This document shows, in pieces, positions 50,294-58,128 of a DNA stretch of 64,000 bases. A model generated the notes under the pieces. That model had not been told where the DNA came from. It ran no database searches and saw nothing but the letters and a program-made list of their open reading frames with translations. This DNA comes from Nonomuraea sp. PA05 (GTDB lineage Bacteria; Actinomycetota; Actinomycetes; Streptosporangiales; Streptosporangiaceae): the NCBI RefSeq assembly GCF_008086045.1, contig NZ_VSEY01000028.1:1-64000 (forward strand). The letters are read 5' to 3'. How positions within the stretch are numbered: the first letter of the stretch is position 1; the number at the start of each line of letters is the position of its first letter. The position numbers were made by a program, and so were the translations under genes.

Positions 50294-51574
50294 TCAGGCG
50301 CGGGCGGCGAGCTTGCGGTGCTCCGGCGAGCGCAGCACCTCGGCCGCCCGCTCCGCGGAGGCCACGGGCGCCTCGGTCAGCAGCCCCCTGGTCTGCTTCA
50401 ACGTCAGCAGCCGGGTGACCGACTGGTCGAGGCGCTCCTTGGAGATCCGGCCCGACTTCACCGCCGCCAGCACCGCGTTGTACGCCCTGGGCAGGTCGTT
50501 CGGCATGAGCAGCAGGTCGGCTCCGGCCAGCACGGCCCGCACCGCGATCTCCCCGTCGTTGTACTTCTTGCGCACGCCCGCCATGTTCAGCGCGTCCGTC
50601 GAGATCACGCCCTTGAACCCGAGCTTCTCCCTGAGCAGGCCGGTCAGGATGGGCTTGGACAGCGTCGCCGGGTCGCCCGACGGGTCGAGCTTGGGGAAGA
50701 CGAGGTGGGCGCTCATCACCGCGTCCACCCCGGCGGCGATCGCGGCCTTGAACGGCGGCGCGTCGATGCGCTCCCACTCCGCCTTGGTGTGCTTGATCAC
50801 CGGCAGCCCGGTGTGGCTGTCGACGGAGGTGTCACCGTGGCCGGGGAAGTGCTTGGCGGTGGCGGCGATCTTCGCGTCGGCGAACCCCTTGACCGCCGCG
50901 GACACCATCTTGGCCACCTTCTGCGGATCATCGCCGTAGGCGCGGCGGCCGATGACCGGGTTGCGCGGGTTGACGTTGACGTCGGCGACCGGGGCGAAGT
51001 CGAGGTTGACGCCCAGCGCCCGCAGTTCCTCACCGGTCGCCTCGGCCACCTCCCGCGCCAGGCCGGTGTCCTTGGTCGCGCCGATCTCCGCCGCGCCCGG
51101 GAAGTCGGTCATCAGCGCGGACATCCTGGAGACCAGGCCGTTCTCCTGGTCGGTGCCGATCAGCAGCGGCACCTTCTTCGAGGCCCGCTGCATGCCGTTG
51201 GTCAGGCCGACGACCTGGCCGGTGCTCCTGACGTTCTGCGGGAACAGGATGACGCCGCCCAGGTGGTACTTCGCGATCACCTTGGCCGGGGTCTGGGCGG
51301 CGTACCTGGCCTGGTTCTCGCCGGAGACGGTGTCGGCGGCGGTGCCGTACAGGACGGGCATGAAGAGCTGGCCGACCTTCTCCTCGACGCTCATCCTCGC
51401 CAGCACCCGCTGCACGGGGCTCTGCGCCGGGGCGGTGCTCGGGGCAGGGGCGGTGCTCTGCGCCGGCGGGGCGGCCTTGCCTCCGCTCGGCGTCACCTCC
51501 GCCGAGCCGCCGCCACCGCCGCACGCGGTGAGCGCGATCACCAGAAGCCCTGTCGTGCCGATCCGTCGAAGCAT
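50294..51574 (-). CDS. GH3 beta-N-acetylhexosaminidase-like lipoprotein
   Basis: The product is 426 residues. The lipobox ALTAC (Cys18) is followed by a Gly/Ser/Pro linker to about 55. The TIM barrel has the NagZ signature KHFPGHGDTSVDSHTGLP and the catalytic Asp region GFKGVISTDALNM. The longer frame upstream of the ATG at 51574 is not conserved. It releases GlcNAc from wall or chitin fragments at the outer face, directly feeding the PTS genes upstream in the same direction (52 bp from ptsI). Confidence 0.92.
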   Translation of the reverse strand: MLRRIGTTGLLVIALTACGGGGGSAEVTPSGGKAAPPAQSTAPAPSTAPAQSPVQRVLARMSVEEKVGQLFMPVLYGTAADTVSGENQARYAAQTPAKVIAKYHLGGVILFPQNVRSTGQVVGLTNGMQRASKKVPLLIGTDQENGLVSRMSALMTDFPGAAEIGATKDTGLAREVAEATGEELRALGVNLDFAPVADVNVNPRNPVIGRRAYGDDPQKVAKMVSAAVKGFADAKIAATAKHFPGHGDTSVDSHTGLPVIKHTKAEWERIDAPPFKAAIAAGVDAVMSAHLVFPKLDPSGDPATLSKPILTGLLREKLGFKGVISTDALNMAGVRKKYNDGEIAVRAVLAGADLLLMPNDLPRAYNAVLAAVKSGRISKERLDQSVTRLLTLKQTRGLLTEAPVASAERAAEVLRSPEHRKLAARA

Positions 51575-51626
51575 GACTCCAAAGGTATCCAGACGACGAC
51601 CCCGCCGGGGCCGCGCTCTCATTCGG

Positions 51627-53288
51627 CTACAACCCCAGACCGCCGAGTCCTGGCAGGTGAGCGCGGGCCTCCTCCCGCGCCTCAGCCGCCGAAGATCGTG
51701 CGCGTGCCGCGTCGGCCGCCGCCTCGCACTGCTCCAGCGTGTGCGCGGCCAGCCCCGCGCGTACGGCGGCCAGCGCGGAAGGCGCCATCGACAACGACGA
51801 CACGCCGAGCCCGACCAGCACGCAGGCCAGCGCCGGATCGGCCGCGGCCTCGCCGCAGACCCCGCACGGCTTGTCCGCCCGCGCCGCCGCGTAGGCGGTG
51901 GTGGCGATCAGGTCGAGCAGGGCGGGCTGCCACGGGTCGTGCATCCCGCTCACGGCGCCGAGCTGGCGGTCGGCGGCGAAGGCGTACTGGCTCAGGTCGT
52001 TGGTGCCGATCGAGACGAAGTCCACCCTGGCCAGCAGGTCGGCGGCGCGCAGCGCGGCGGACGGGACCTCGATCATCACGCCGACGTCCGTCAGCCCCTT
52101 GTCGCGGCACTCCCCTGCGAACCAGGCGGCCTCCTCGGCCGTGGCCACCATCGGCGCCATCACCGACACCCCGCCGGCCGCCGCCAGCGCGCCGAGCTGG
52201 ACGTCCATCACCTCGGGGTGGCGCGCGAACCTGCGCAGCCCCCGCTCTCCCAGCGCCGGGTTCGGCTCGGCGGCCGCGGGCAGGAACGCCAGCGGCTTGT
52301 CGGCGCCGCCGTCGAGCGTCCGCACCACCACCTTGCCGCCGGGGAACGCCTCCAGCGCCGCCCGGTAGGCACGCTCCTGCTCCTCGGCGGAGGGCGGTTC
52401 GGGCCGGTCGAGGTAGAGGAACTCGGTCCGGTACAGACCGACGCCCTCGGCCCCCGCGGCCACGGCGGCGTCGAGCTCGGCCGGGCCGCCCACGTTGGCC
52501 AGCAGCGGCACCGGGTGCCCGTCGGCCGTGCCGCCCGGTCCTGTCCACGACGCGAGCGCGGCCTGCCTGGCCGTGGCGGCGCCGACCGCGTCGGCCACGT
52601 CGGAGTCGGCGGGCTCCACGCGTACGTCGCCGGAGGTGCCGTCCACCATCACCCGCACGCCCGGCGGGACGCTCGTCGCGCCCGGGCAGGCCACGACGGC
52701 GGGCACCCCCATGGCCCTGGCCATGATCGCCGTATGGCTGGTCGGGCCGCCCTCCTCGGTGACGAACGCGACCACGTCGTCCCTGGACAGCAGCGCGGTG
52801 TCGGCGGGCGCGAGGTCCTTGGCGACCAGCACGTACGGCTCCTCAGGCGCCAGCGGCAACCCCGGCATGGCCTGCCCGTTGAGCAGCGCGATCACCCGGT
52901 CCCTGATGTCGCCCACGTCGGCGGCCCGCTCGCCCAGGTAGCCGCCGGAGCCCTGGAGCACGTTGCGGTACTTCGTGAAGGCCTCGAAGACCGCCCTGGG
53001 GGCGGCCAGACCGCGGTCGATCAGTGATCTCACCTTCACGACCAGGCCGGGGTCCTCGGCCATCAGCGCCTGGGCCTTGAGTATCTCCTCGGCCTCGCCA
53101 CCCGCCTGGTTGCCGCGGGCCTCCAGCTCGCCCGCGACCTGCGTGAGCGCGGCCATCGCGCGCTCCTTCTCCTGCTCCGCCTCACCGGTGTAGGTGGCGC
53201 CCTCGGGGGGTTCGGGCACAGAGACGGTCAGAACGTACGAGGGCCCGTGCCCGATTCCCGGGCTGACCCCCACCCCCCTGAGGTTCAT
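51627..53288 (-). CDS. ptsI: Phosphoenolpyruvate-protein phosphotransferase, PTS enzyme I
   Basis: The product is 553 residues, normal length. The phosphohistidine motif is GGPTSHTAIMARAMGVPA. The PEP-binding barrel has LYRTEFLYLDRPEPPS, MIEVPSAALRAADLLARVDFVSIGTNDL, and CGVCGEAAADP with the catalytic Cys. It passes phosphate from PEP to HPr. Its ATG overlaps the HPr stop (ATGA), so the two are coupled. Confidence 0.97.
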   Translation of the reverse strand: MNLRGVGVSPGIGHGPSYVLTVSVPEPPEGATYTGEAEQEKERAMAALTQVAGELEARGNQAGGEAEEILKAQALMAEDPGLVVKVRSLIDRGLAAPRAVFEAFTKYRNVLQGSGGYLGERAADVGDIRDRVIALLNGQAMPGLPLAPEEPYVLVAKDLAPADTALLSRDDVVAFVTEEGGPTSHTAIMARAMGVPAVVACPGATSVPPGVRVMVDGTSGDVRVEPADSDVADAVGAATARQAALASWTGPGGTADGHPVPLLANVGGPAELDAAVAAGAEGVGLYRTEFLYLDRPEPPSAEEQERAYRAALEAFPGGKVVVRTLDGGADKPLAFLPAAAEPNPALGERGLRRFARHPEVMDVQLGALAAAGGVSVMAPMVATAEEAAWFAGECRDKGLTDVGVMIEVPSAALRAADLLARVDFVSIGTNDLSQYAFAADRQLGAVSGMHDPWQPALLDLIATTAYAAARADKPCGVCGEAAADPALACVLVGLGVSSLSMAPSALAAVRAGLAAHTLEQCEAAADAARARSSAAEAREEARAHLPGLGGLGL

Positions 53289-53545
53289 GGCGTACTGGCG
53301 ATCTTCGCTAGCTCGTCCAGCACCTCGTCGGCACCGTCGCCCTCCGCGCTGATCACCACGGACTCGCCCTGACGGACGTCGAGCGCCATGATCGCGAGAA
53401 TGCTCTTGCCGTTGACCGGCCCACCGCCGTGGGACTTCGCCACCGTGATGTCCATCGGGGCCAGCTTGGCCCGCTGGACGAACGTCGCCGCGGGGCGGGC
53501 GTGCAGCCCTACCTCCGCCGCCACGGTGACCTTGCGCTCACCCAT
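53285..53545 (-). CDS. ptsH: PTS phosphocarrier protein HPr
   Basis: The product is 86 residues. The active His lies in EVGLHARPAATFV, and KSILAIMALDVRQGESV contains the regulatory-loop region. It carries phosphate from enzyme I to EIIA. It is the first gene of ptsH-ptsI-GH3. A dre-like site lies about 25 bp upstream. Confidence 0.96.
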   Translation of the reverse strand: MGERKVTVAAEVGLHARPAATFVQRAKLAPMDITVAKSHGGGPVNGKSILAIMALDVRQGESVVISAEGDGADEVLDELAKIASTP

Positions 53546-53567
53546 CTTGCTGCTCCTCCTTCTCACA

Positions 53568-53581
53568 CCGGTCCATACCGG
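53568..53581. promoter_or_regulatory. dre-like DasR operator upstream of ptsH
   Basis: CCGGTCCATACCGG has 5-bp inverted arms around GGTNNNNACC. It matches 8 of 10 core positions of the published dre consensus (TGGTCTAGACCA), and sits 23 bp before the HPr start. DasR is encoded 2 kb away. The assignment is by pattern only. Confidence 0.5.
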
Positions 53582-53661
53582 CCGGACTTCATCCGTCATC
53601 GCGGTAAACACGGACAACCCGTTCATTGTGCCGGGTGAACCCGATCTCGGGCGAACGGCCG

Positions 53662-54108
53662 CTACCCCCATCTGAAGAGCTCGTCCCCGACGTGCACCGA
53701 CCCCTCAGCTACCCCCGTAAGCTCGTCGGAAAGCGCGTCGAGCGCGACGACCGGGCAGACCGGCGATCGGCCGCCCGCCTCGATGGCCGACGGATCCCAC
53801 GCCACCACCGGCTGGCCCACGCTCACCCGGTCGCCCTCGGCGGCCAGGAGCTGGAAGCCCGACCCCTTGAGCTGGACCGTGTCGATCCCCAGGTGCACCA
53901 GCACGCCCTTGCCGTCGTCCCCCACGATGACGTACGCGTGCGGGTGCAGTTTCATTATCTTTCCCGCTATGGGAGCCACGGCCTTGCCTGGCCCCCGCAG
54001 CGGGTCGATCGCCGTTCCCGGCCCGACCATGCCCGCGGAGAACACCGGGTCGGGCACGGCCGCCAGCCCCACAGCCGTCCCCTCCATCGGGGCGAGAACA
54101 GTCGTCAT
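53662..54108 (-). CDS. crr: PTS glucose/GlcNAc-family EIIA
   Basis: The product is 148 residues. It has MTTVLAPMEGTAVGLAAVPDPVFS, then GPGKAVAPIAGKIMKLHPHAYVIV and VHLGIDTVQLKGSGF with the active-site His pair. The ATG at 54108 follows GAGGGCGAG; a longer start would overlap the EIIB gene. It transfers phosphate from HPr to EIIB. It is cotranscribed with the EIIB gene. Confidence 0.95.
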   Translation of the reverse strand: MTTVLAPMEGTAVGLAAVPDPVFSAGMVGPGTAIDPLRGPGKAVAPIAGKIMKLHPHAYVIVGDDGKGVLVHLGIDTVQLKGSGFQLLAAEGDRVSVGQPVVAWDPSAIEAGGRSPVCPVVALDALSDELTGVAEGSVHVGDELFRWG

Positions 54109-54118
54109 GGTCTCGCCC

Positions 54119-54355
54119 TCAGCCGATGACATCCTCGATGTCGCTGGCGATCGTGTCCGCCTCCGGCCCGACGACGACCTGCACCACGTTGCCCGCGGCC
54201 ATCACGCCGTGGGCGCCCGCCGCCTTGAGGGCCGACTGGTCGACCTTCGAGGCGTCGCGCACCTCCGTACGCAGGCGGGTGATGCAGGGCTCGATGTCGA
54301 TGATGTTGTCGGCGCCGCCCAGCCCGGCGATGATCGCGTTCACGTCCGCCGCCAT
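54119..54355 (-). CDS. nagF: PTS EIIB, GlcNAc/glucose type
   Basis: The product is 78 residues, with the phospho-cysteine in EPCITRLRTEV. In this family EIIB is often fused to EIIC, but here, as in Streptomyces NagF, it is separate. Both EIIC genes downstream of dasR lack a B domain, so this one small protein probably serves both. The operon is EIIB-EIIA. Confidence 0.93.
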   Translation of the reverse strand: MAADVNAIIAGLGGADNIIDIEPCITRLRTEVRDASKVDQSALKAAGAHGVMAAGNVVQVVVGPEADTIASDIEDVIG

Positions 54356-54382
54356 CCGGACCTCCCTAGGATTAGCACTCTG

Positions 54383-54398
54383 ACCAGGCTAGATCAGT
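54383..54398. promoter_or_regulatory. dre-like site upstream of the EIIB gene
   Basis: Read on the - strand, ACTGATCTAGCCTGGT matches 11 of 16 positions of the dre consensus. It overlaps the stop codon of the SIS gene and lies 28 bp before the EIIB start. Confidence 0.4.
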
Positions 54399-55428
54399 CG
54401 GTCTGGGTGACCTTGTTCAGGCCCCGCGGCGCGTCGGGGTCGATGCCGAGCCGGCGGGCCAGCGCCTCGGTGAGGAGCTGCCCTGGGATGATCAGGCCCA
54501 TCGGGGCCAGCCACTCGGGCAGGTCGGGGCCGTTCAGCGCGGCCGTGCCCGCCTGCGCGAGCGCGCCGCCGCCACCGATCGTGTACGCCGCCGCCCCCGC
54601 CGCCACCACCCGCTCGGCCAGCGCGATCGTGCCCTGCAACGTGGGGCTGTGCTCGGCCGCCACCAGCAGCGCCGGCGTGTCGGCGTCCACCACGGCGATC
54701 GGGCCGTGCAGCAGGTCGGCGTACGACAGGCCCATGGCGTGCAGGTAGCAGGCCTCCTTGAGCTTCAGCGCGGTCTCCAGCGCCGTCGAGAACGCCAGCC
54801 CGCGCCCGGACACCACCACACCCGGCTTGTCGGCCAGCCCTTCGACCACGGCCTCGATGTCACCCGGCTCCGCGATCAGCTTCTCCACGGCCTCGGGCAC
54901 CCGGCGCAGCTCGTCCACGTCCACGTCGGCGCCCAGGCCGATCGCGAGCACGGCCAGCGCCGCGAGCTGCGTCGTGTACGTCTTCGTCGCGGGAACGGCC
55001 TTCTCCTCGCCCGCCACCGTGCACAGGGCCACGTCGGCCGCCTGCGCCAGCGGGCTCCGCTCGCCGCCGTTGGTGACGCCAACGGTCCGCGCGCCGCAGT
55101 CCTTGGCCCAGGCCAGCGTCTCGACGATCTCCTCGGTCCTGCCGGACTGCGAGATGGCCACGGCCAGCACCCCGTCGAGGTCCAGCTTGCGCTTGTACGT
55201 GGTCGCGATCGACGGCGCCGCCAGCGCGGACAGGCGTCCGGCGTGCGATTCGACCAGGTAGCGGCCGTACACTGCTGCGTTGTCGGAGGTGCCGCGCGCG
55301 ATGAACAGCAACTGGCGAGTCTGCTCGCCCATGGCCCTGATCTCGTCGATCTTGGGGAGCAGCGCGTCCAGCGTGGCCCGCAGCGCGGTCGGCTGCTCGG
55401 CGATCTCGCTGCGCATCTTGGTGGTCAT
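54394..55428 (-). CDS. Double-SIS sugar isomerase/deaminase (NagB-II/AgaS-like)
   Basis: The product is 344 residues. It has two SIS domains with FIARGTSDNAAVYGRYLVE, AISQSGRTEEIVETLAWAK, and VVSGRGLAFSTALETALKLKEACYLHAMGLSYADLLHGPIAV. The glutaminase half of GlmS is absent, which fits glucosamine-6-phosphate deaminase of the NagB-II type, or a tagatose/galactosamine relative. It would convert the phosphosugar entering through the neighbouring PTS. It is divergent from dasR. Confidence 0.9.
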   Translation of the reverse strand: MTTKMRSEIAEQPTALRATLDALLPKIDEIRAMGEQTRQLLFIARGTSDNAAVYGRYLVESHAGRLSALAAPSIATTYKRKLDLDGVLAVAISQSGRTEEIVETLAWAKDCGARTVGVTNGGERSPLAQAADVALCTVAGEEKAVPATKTYTTQLAALAVLAIGLGADVDVDELRRVPEAVEKLIAEPGDIEAVVEGLADKPGVVVSGRGLAFSTALETALKLKEACYLHAMGLSYADLLHGPIAVVDADTPALLVAAEHSPTLQGTIALAERVVAAGAAAYTIGGGGALAQAGTAALNGPDLPEWLAPMGLIIPGQLLTEALARRLGIDPDAPRGLNKVTQTD

Positions 55429-55475
55429 CTTCGGCTCATCCCTCGGGTTCAGACTTGACCGTCTTTCGCGACATG

Positions 55476-55497
55476 TGGTCTAGTCCGGACTAGACCA
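55476..55497. promoter_or_regulatory. Perfect 22-bp palindrome with paired dre half-sites
   Basis: The half-site TGGTCTAGTCC is followed by its exact reverse complement. Each outer half fits the dre consensus (TGGTCTAG...), so the palindrome contains two overlapping, inverted DasR-type sites between the divergent SIS and dasR starts. It is 46 bp before the dasR start, and probably gives autoregulation and control of the SIS gene. Confidence 0.75.
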
Positions 55498-55543
55498 GTA
55501 CGAACCATAGCCCATTGCCCAGGTAGAGACGAGGGGAGGATCC

Positions 55544-56284
55544 GTGGCGCACATCGATCCGGACAGCCCGGTGCCCAAGTACTTCCAGCTTCGCGAGATC
55601 CTGCTGGACCTCATCGACAGCGACGAGTTCGGCATCGGAGCGGCCATCCCGTCCGAGCGCGAGCTCTGCCAGCGCTTCGGCCTGTCCAGGATGACCGTAC
55701 GGCAGGCCGTCGACCACCTCGTGTCCGAGGGACGCCTGCACCGCGTGCCCGGCAAGGGCACGTTCGTGGCCCGGCCGAAGATCGAGCTGGCGCTGCAGCT
55801 CACGTCGTTCACCGACGACATGCGGGCGCGCGGCATGATCCCCGGCTCGCGCGACCTCGACCGCCGCGTCGTGCGGGCGAGCGCGCACCTGGCCAAGGAG
55901 CTGGGGATCCAGCCGGGCGAGGAGGTGCACTTCATCGAGCGCCTGCGTACGGCCGACGGCGAGCCGCTGTCCATCGAACGGGCTCACATCCCGGTCAAGC
56001 TCGCCCCCGACCTGGCCGACCACGACTTGTCCGACAAATCACTGTATGAGCTGCTGGAGCGGCGCTACGGGCTCGTCATGGACGCCGGAGAGCTCACCAT
56101 CGACGGCGGCATCGCCGACCCCAGCGACGCCGACCTGCTGAAGCTGCCGCGCGGCGGGGCCGTGCTGCTGCTGCAACGGCGGTCGTTCTCCGGCGGGGTC
56201 TGCGCCGAACTGGGCGTCTCCACCTACCGCGCCGACCGCTACCAGCTACGCACCATCCTCGAAATGCCCGGCCGCCGTGGCTGA
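55544..56284 (+). CDS. dasR: GntR/HutC-family regulator, DasR-like
   Basis: The product is 246 residues from a GTG. The GntR winged HTH is PVPKYFQLREILLDLIDS, IPSERELCQRFGLSRMTVRQAVDHLVSEGRLHRVPGKGTFV. The effector domain (85-240) has LQLTSFTDDMRARG, the HutC/DasR UTRA pattern that binds GlcNAc-6-phosphate or glucosamine-6-phosphate. In Streptomyces DasR represses PTS, chitinase and antibiotic genes until it binds aminosugar phosphate. Its neighbours here are all aminosugar genes, which supports the same role. Confidence 0.93.
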   Translation: MAHIDPDSPVPKYFQLREILLDLIDSDEFGIGAAIPSERELCQRFGLSRMTVRQAVDHLVSEGRLHRVPGKGTFVARPKIELALQLTSFTDDMRARGMIPGSRDLDRRVVRASAHLAKELGIQPGEEVHFIERLRTADGEPLSIERAHIPVKLAPDLADHDLSDKSLYELLERRYGLVMDAGELTIDGGIADPSDADLLKLPRGGAVLLLQRRSFSGGVCAELGVSTYRADRYQLRTILEMPGRRG

Positions 56285-56309
56285 CCCCCGTCCCTGACCA
56301 TCACCAGGC

Positions 56310-56417
56310 GCGGCCCTTGAGGTCGTCCCTGACCTTCGACCAAGCGCGGCCCTTGAGGTCGTCCCCGACCTTCGACCAAGCGCGGCTCTTGAGCCCCGCC
56401 CCGATCTCCGCCAGACT
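56310..56417. repeat. 36-bp tandem repeats upstream of the first EIIC gene
   Basis: GCGCGGCCCTTGAGGTCGTC and the following 16 bases occur three times in a row (from about 56310, 56346 and 56382, the last diverged). On the - strand they would read as a 12-residue repeat (KGRAWSKVRDDL). The stretch 56285-56487 has no other gene. Confidence 0.75.
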
Positions 56418-56487
56418 CGGCCGCCGAGCCGCCCCGTCCGGCGCCTCACATGACTCCTGGCACTTCCACGCCTTGGAGGAACGCCCG

Positions 56488-57819
56488 GTGAATGAGCACG
56501 TGAACGAAACCCCCTCTGCCACCGCCCGGCCTTCGCCGCTCGCTCGCGTGATGACCGTGCTCCAGCGGCTGGGCCGCTCCCTCATGCTGCCCATCGCCGC
56601 GCTGCCCGCGGCCGCCCTGCTGCAACGCTTCGGCCAGCCCGACATGCTCGGCTCCAACGGCGCGGAGCCGGGCGGCCTGGCCGACGTCGCCGGCATGGCC
56701 TGGATGAACGAGGTCGCCGCCGTCCTGGCCGCCGCCGGCGCGGCGCTGTTCGACAACCTGCCACTGCTGTTCGCCGTGGGCGTCGCGATCGGCTTCGCCC
56801 GCAAGTCGGACGGCTCCACCGCACTCGCCGCCGTCGTCGGCTACCTCGTCTTCGACCGGGTCACCAAGGTCATGTTCTTCGGCTCCGACATCCGGGACAC
56901 CGTCGCCGTCAAGGTGGCCGACGCCCAGGGCATCAGGGAGATCGTCGACAACGGCGTCCAGAACCCCACCAAGGTGCTCGGCGGCATCGTCATCGGCCTG
57001 GTCACCGCGCTGCTGTGGCAGCGCTTCCACCGCATCAAGCTGCCCTCGTGGCTGGCCTTCTTCGGCGGCCGGCGCTTCGTGCCCATCATCACCTCCATCG
57101 TGGCCCTGCTCCTGGGCGTGGCCTTCGGCTGGCTCTGGCCCGTGATCGGCGAGTGGATCCGCCACGCCGGCGAGGCCCTGGCCGCCATCGGCCCCATCGG
57201 CACCGGCATCTACGGCCTGATCAACCGCCTGCTCATCCCCCTCGGCCTGCACCACTTCGTCAACTCCGTGGTCTGGTACGTGGTGCCGCAGTGCGACGTC
57301 GGCGGCAAGGTGCTGGGCGGCGACTGGAACTGCTACTTCGGCGGCGCCCCGCACTCCGGCCAGTTCATGGCCGGCTTCTTCCCCGTCATGATGTTCGCGC
57401 TGCCCGCCGCCGCGCTGGCCATGTGGCGCGCGGCCCCCGCGCACCGGCGCGCCACCGTGGGCGGCATCATGCTGTCGGCGGCGCTGGCCTCGTTCGTGAC
57501 CGGCATCACCGAGCCGATCGAGTTCGCCTTCATCTTCGTGGCGCCGCTGCTGCTGGTCGTCCACGCCATCCTGACGGGCCTGGCGATGGCGCTGACCACG
57601 CTGATCGGCGGGCAGCTCGGCTTCGGCTTCTCCGCCGGCCTGCTCGACCTGCTCCTGAACGCCAGCAAGTCGAACACCGAGAACCTGCCCGGGATCCTGA
57701 TCCTCGGCGTGGTCTACGGCGCGGTCTACTACGTCGTGTTCACGTTCCTGATCCGCAGGCTCAACTTCATGACGCCGGGCCGGGAACCGGAGCCCGACCT
57801 CGACTCGGGCGAAACCTAG
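56488..57819 (+). CDS. nagE1: PTS EIIC permease, GlcNAc type (copy 1)
   Basis: The product is 443 residues from a GTG behind GGAGGA. It has about ten membrane helices and the family motifs LGRSLMLPIAALPAAALLQRFG, FAVGVAIGFARKSDGSTALA, GLHHFVNSVVWY and GITEPIEFAFIFVAP. EIIC imports GlcNAc while EIIB phosphorylates it. It has no fused B or A domain. It follows dasR on the same strand by 203 bp of repeat-filled spacer. Confidence 0.95.
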   Translation: MNEHVNETPSATARPSPLARVMTVLQRLGRSLMLPIAALPAAALLQRFGQPDMLGSNGAEPGGLADVAGMAWMNEVAAVLAAAGAALFDNLPLLFAVGVAIGFARKSDGSTALAAVVGYLVFDRVTKVMFFGSDIRDTVAVKVADAQGIREIVDNGVQNPTKVLGGIVIGLVTALLWQRFHRIKLPSWLAFFGGRRFVPIITSIVALLLGVAFGWLWPVIGEWIRHAGEALAAIGPIGTGIYGLINRLLIPLGLHHFVNSVVWYVVPQCDVGGKVLGGDWNCYFGGAPHSGQFMAGFFPVMMFALPAAALAMWRAAPAHRRATVGGIMLSAALASFVTGITEPIEFAFIFVAPLLLVVHAILTGLAMALTTLIGGQLGFGFSAGLLDLLLNASKSNTENLPGILILGVVYGAVYYVVFTFLIRRLNFMTPGREPEPDLDSGET

Positions 57820-57869
57820 CGCGTCCGAACGGGCCACGCACCCGCCCGGCCAGGCCACGCGCCCGCCCG

Positions 57870-58010
57870 CCCGAGCATGCCCGCCGCGCCGCTCACCCGC
57901 CCGCCCGAGCATGCCCACCGCGCCGCTCACCCGTCCGCCCGAGCGTGCCCGCCGTGCGGCTCACCCGCCCGAGGGTGCCCGCCGTGCGGCTCACCCGCCC
58001 GAGCCGCACG
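57870..58010. repeat. 30-34-bp tandem repeats between the EIIC genes
   Basis: Units beginning CCCGAGCATGCCCGCCGCGCC occur about every 34 bp at 57870, 57904 and 57938, and then every 30 bp at 57968 and 57998. They lie within the 309-bp intergenic spacer 57820-58128, in which no gene is seen. Confidence 0.75.
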
Positions 58011-58128
58011 CCCGCCCAGCCGTGCCACCCACCCAGGCACCCGAGCGGGCCGCGCGCCCGGGCGTTTCCCGGAGATCCACCACGGGGTAGTGATCCCCTG
58101 AACCCCCACGTCCGGCACTTCCGCGGGG

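Noticed and set aside
56246..56449. Antisense peptide with KGRAW repeats as a gene
   Set aside because: No ribosome site and it overlaps the dasR end; reported as a DNA repeat only.
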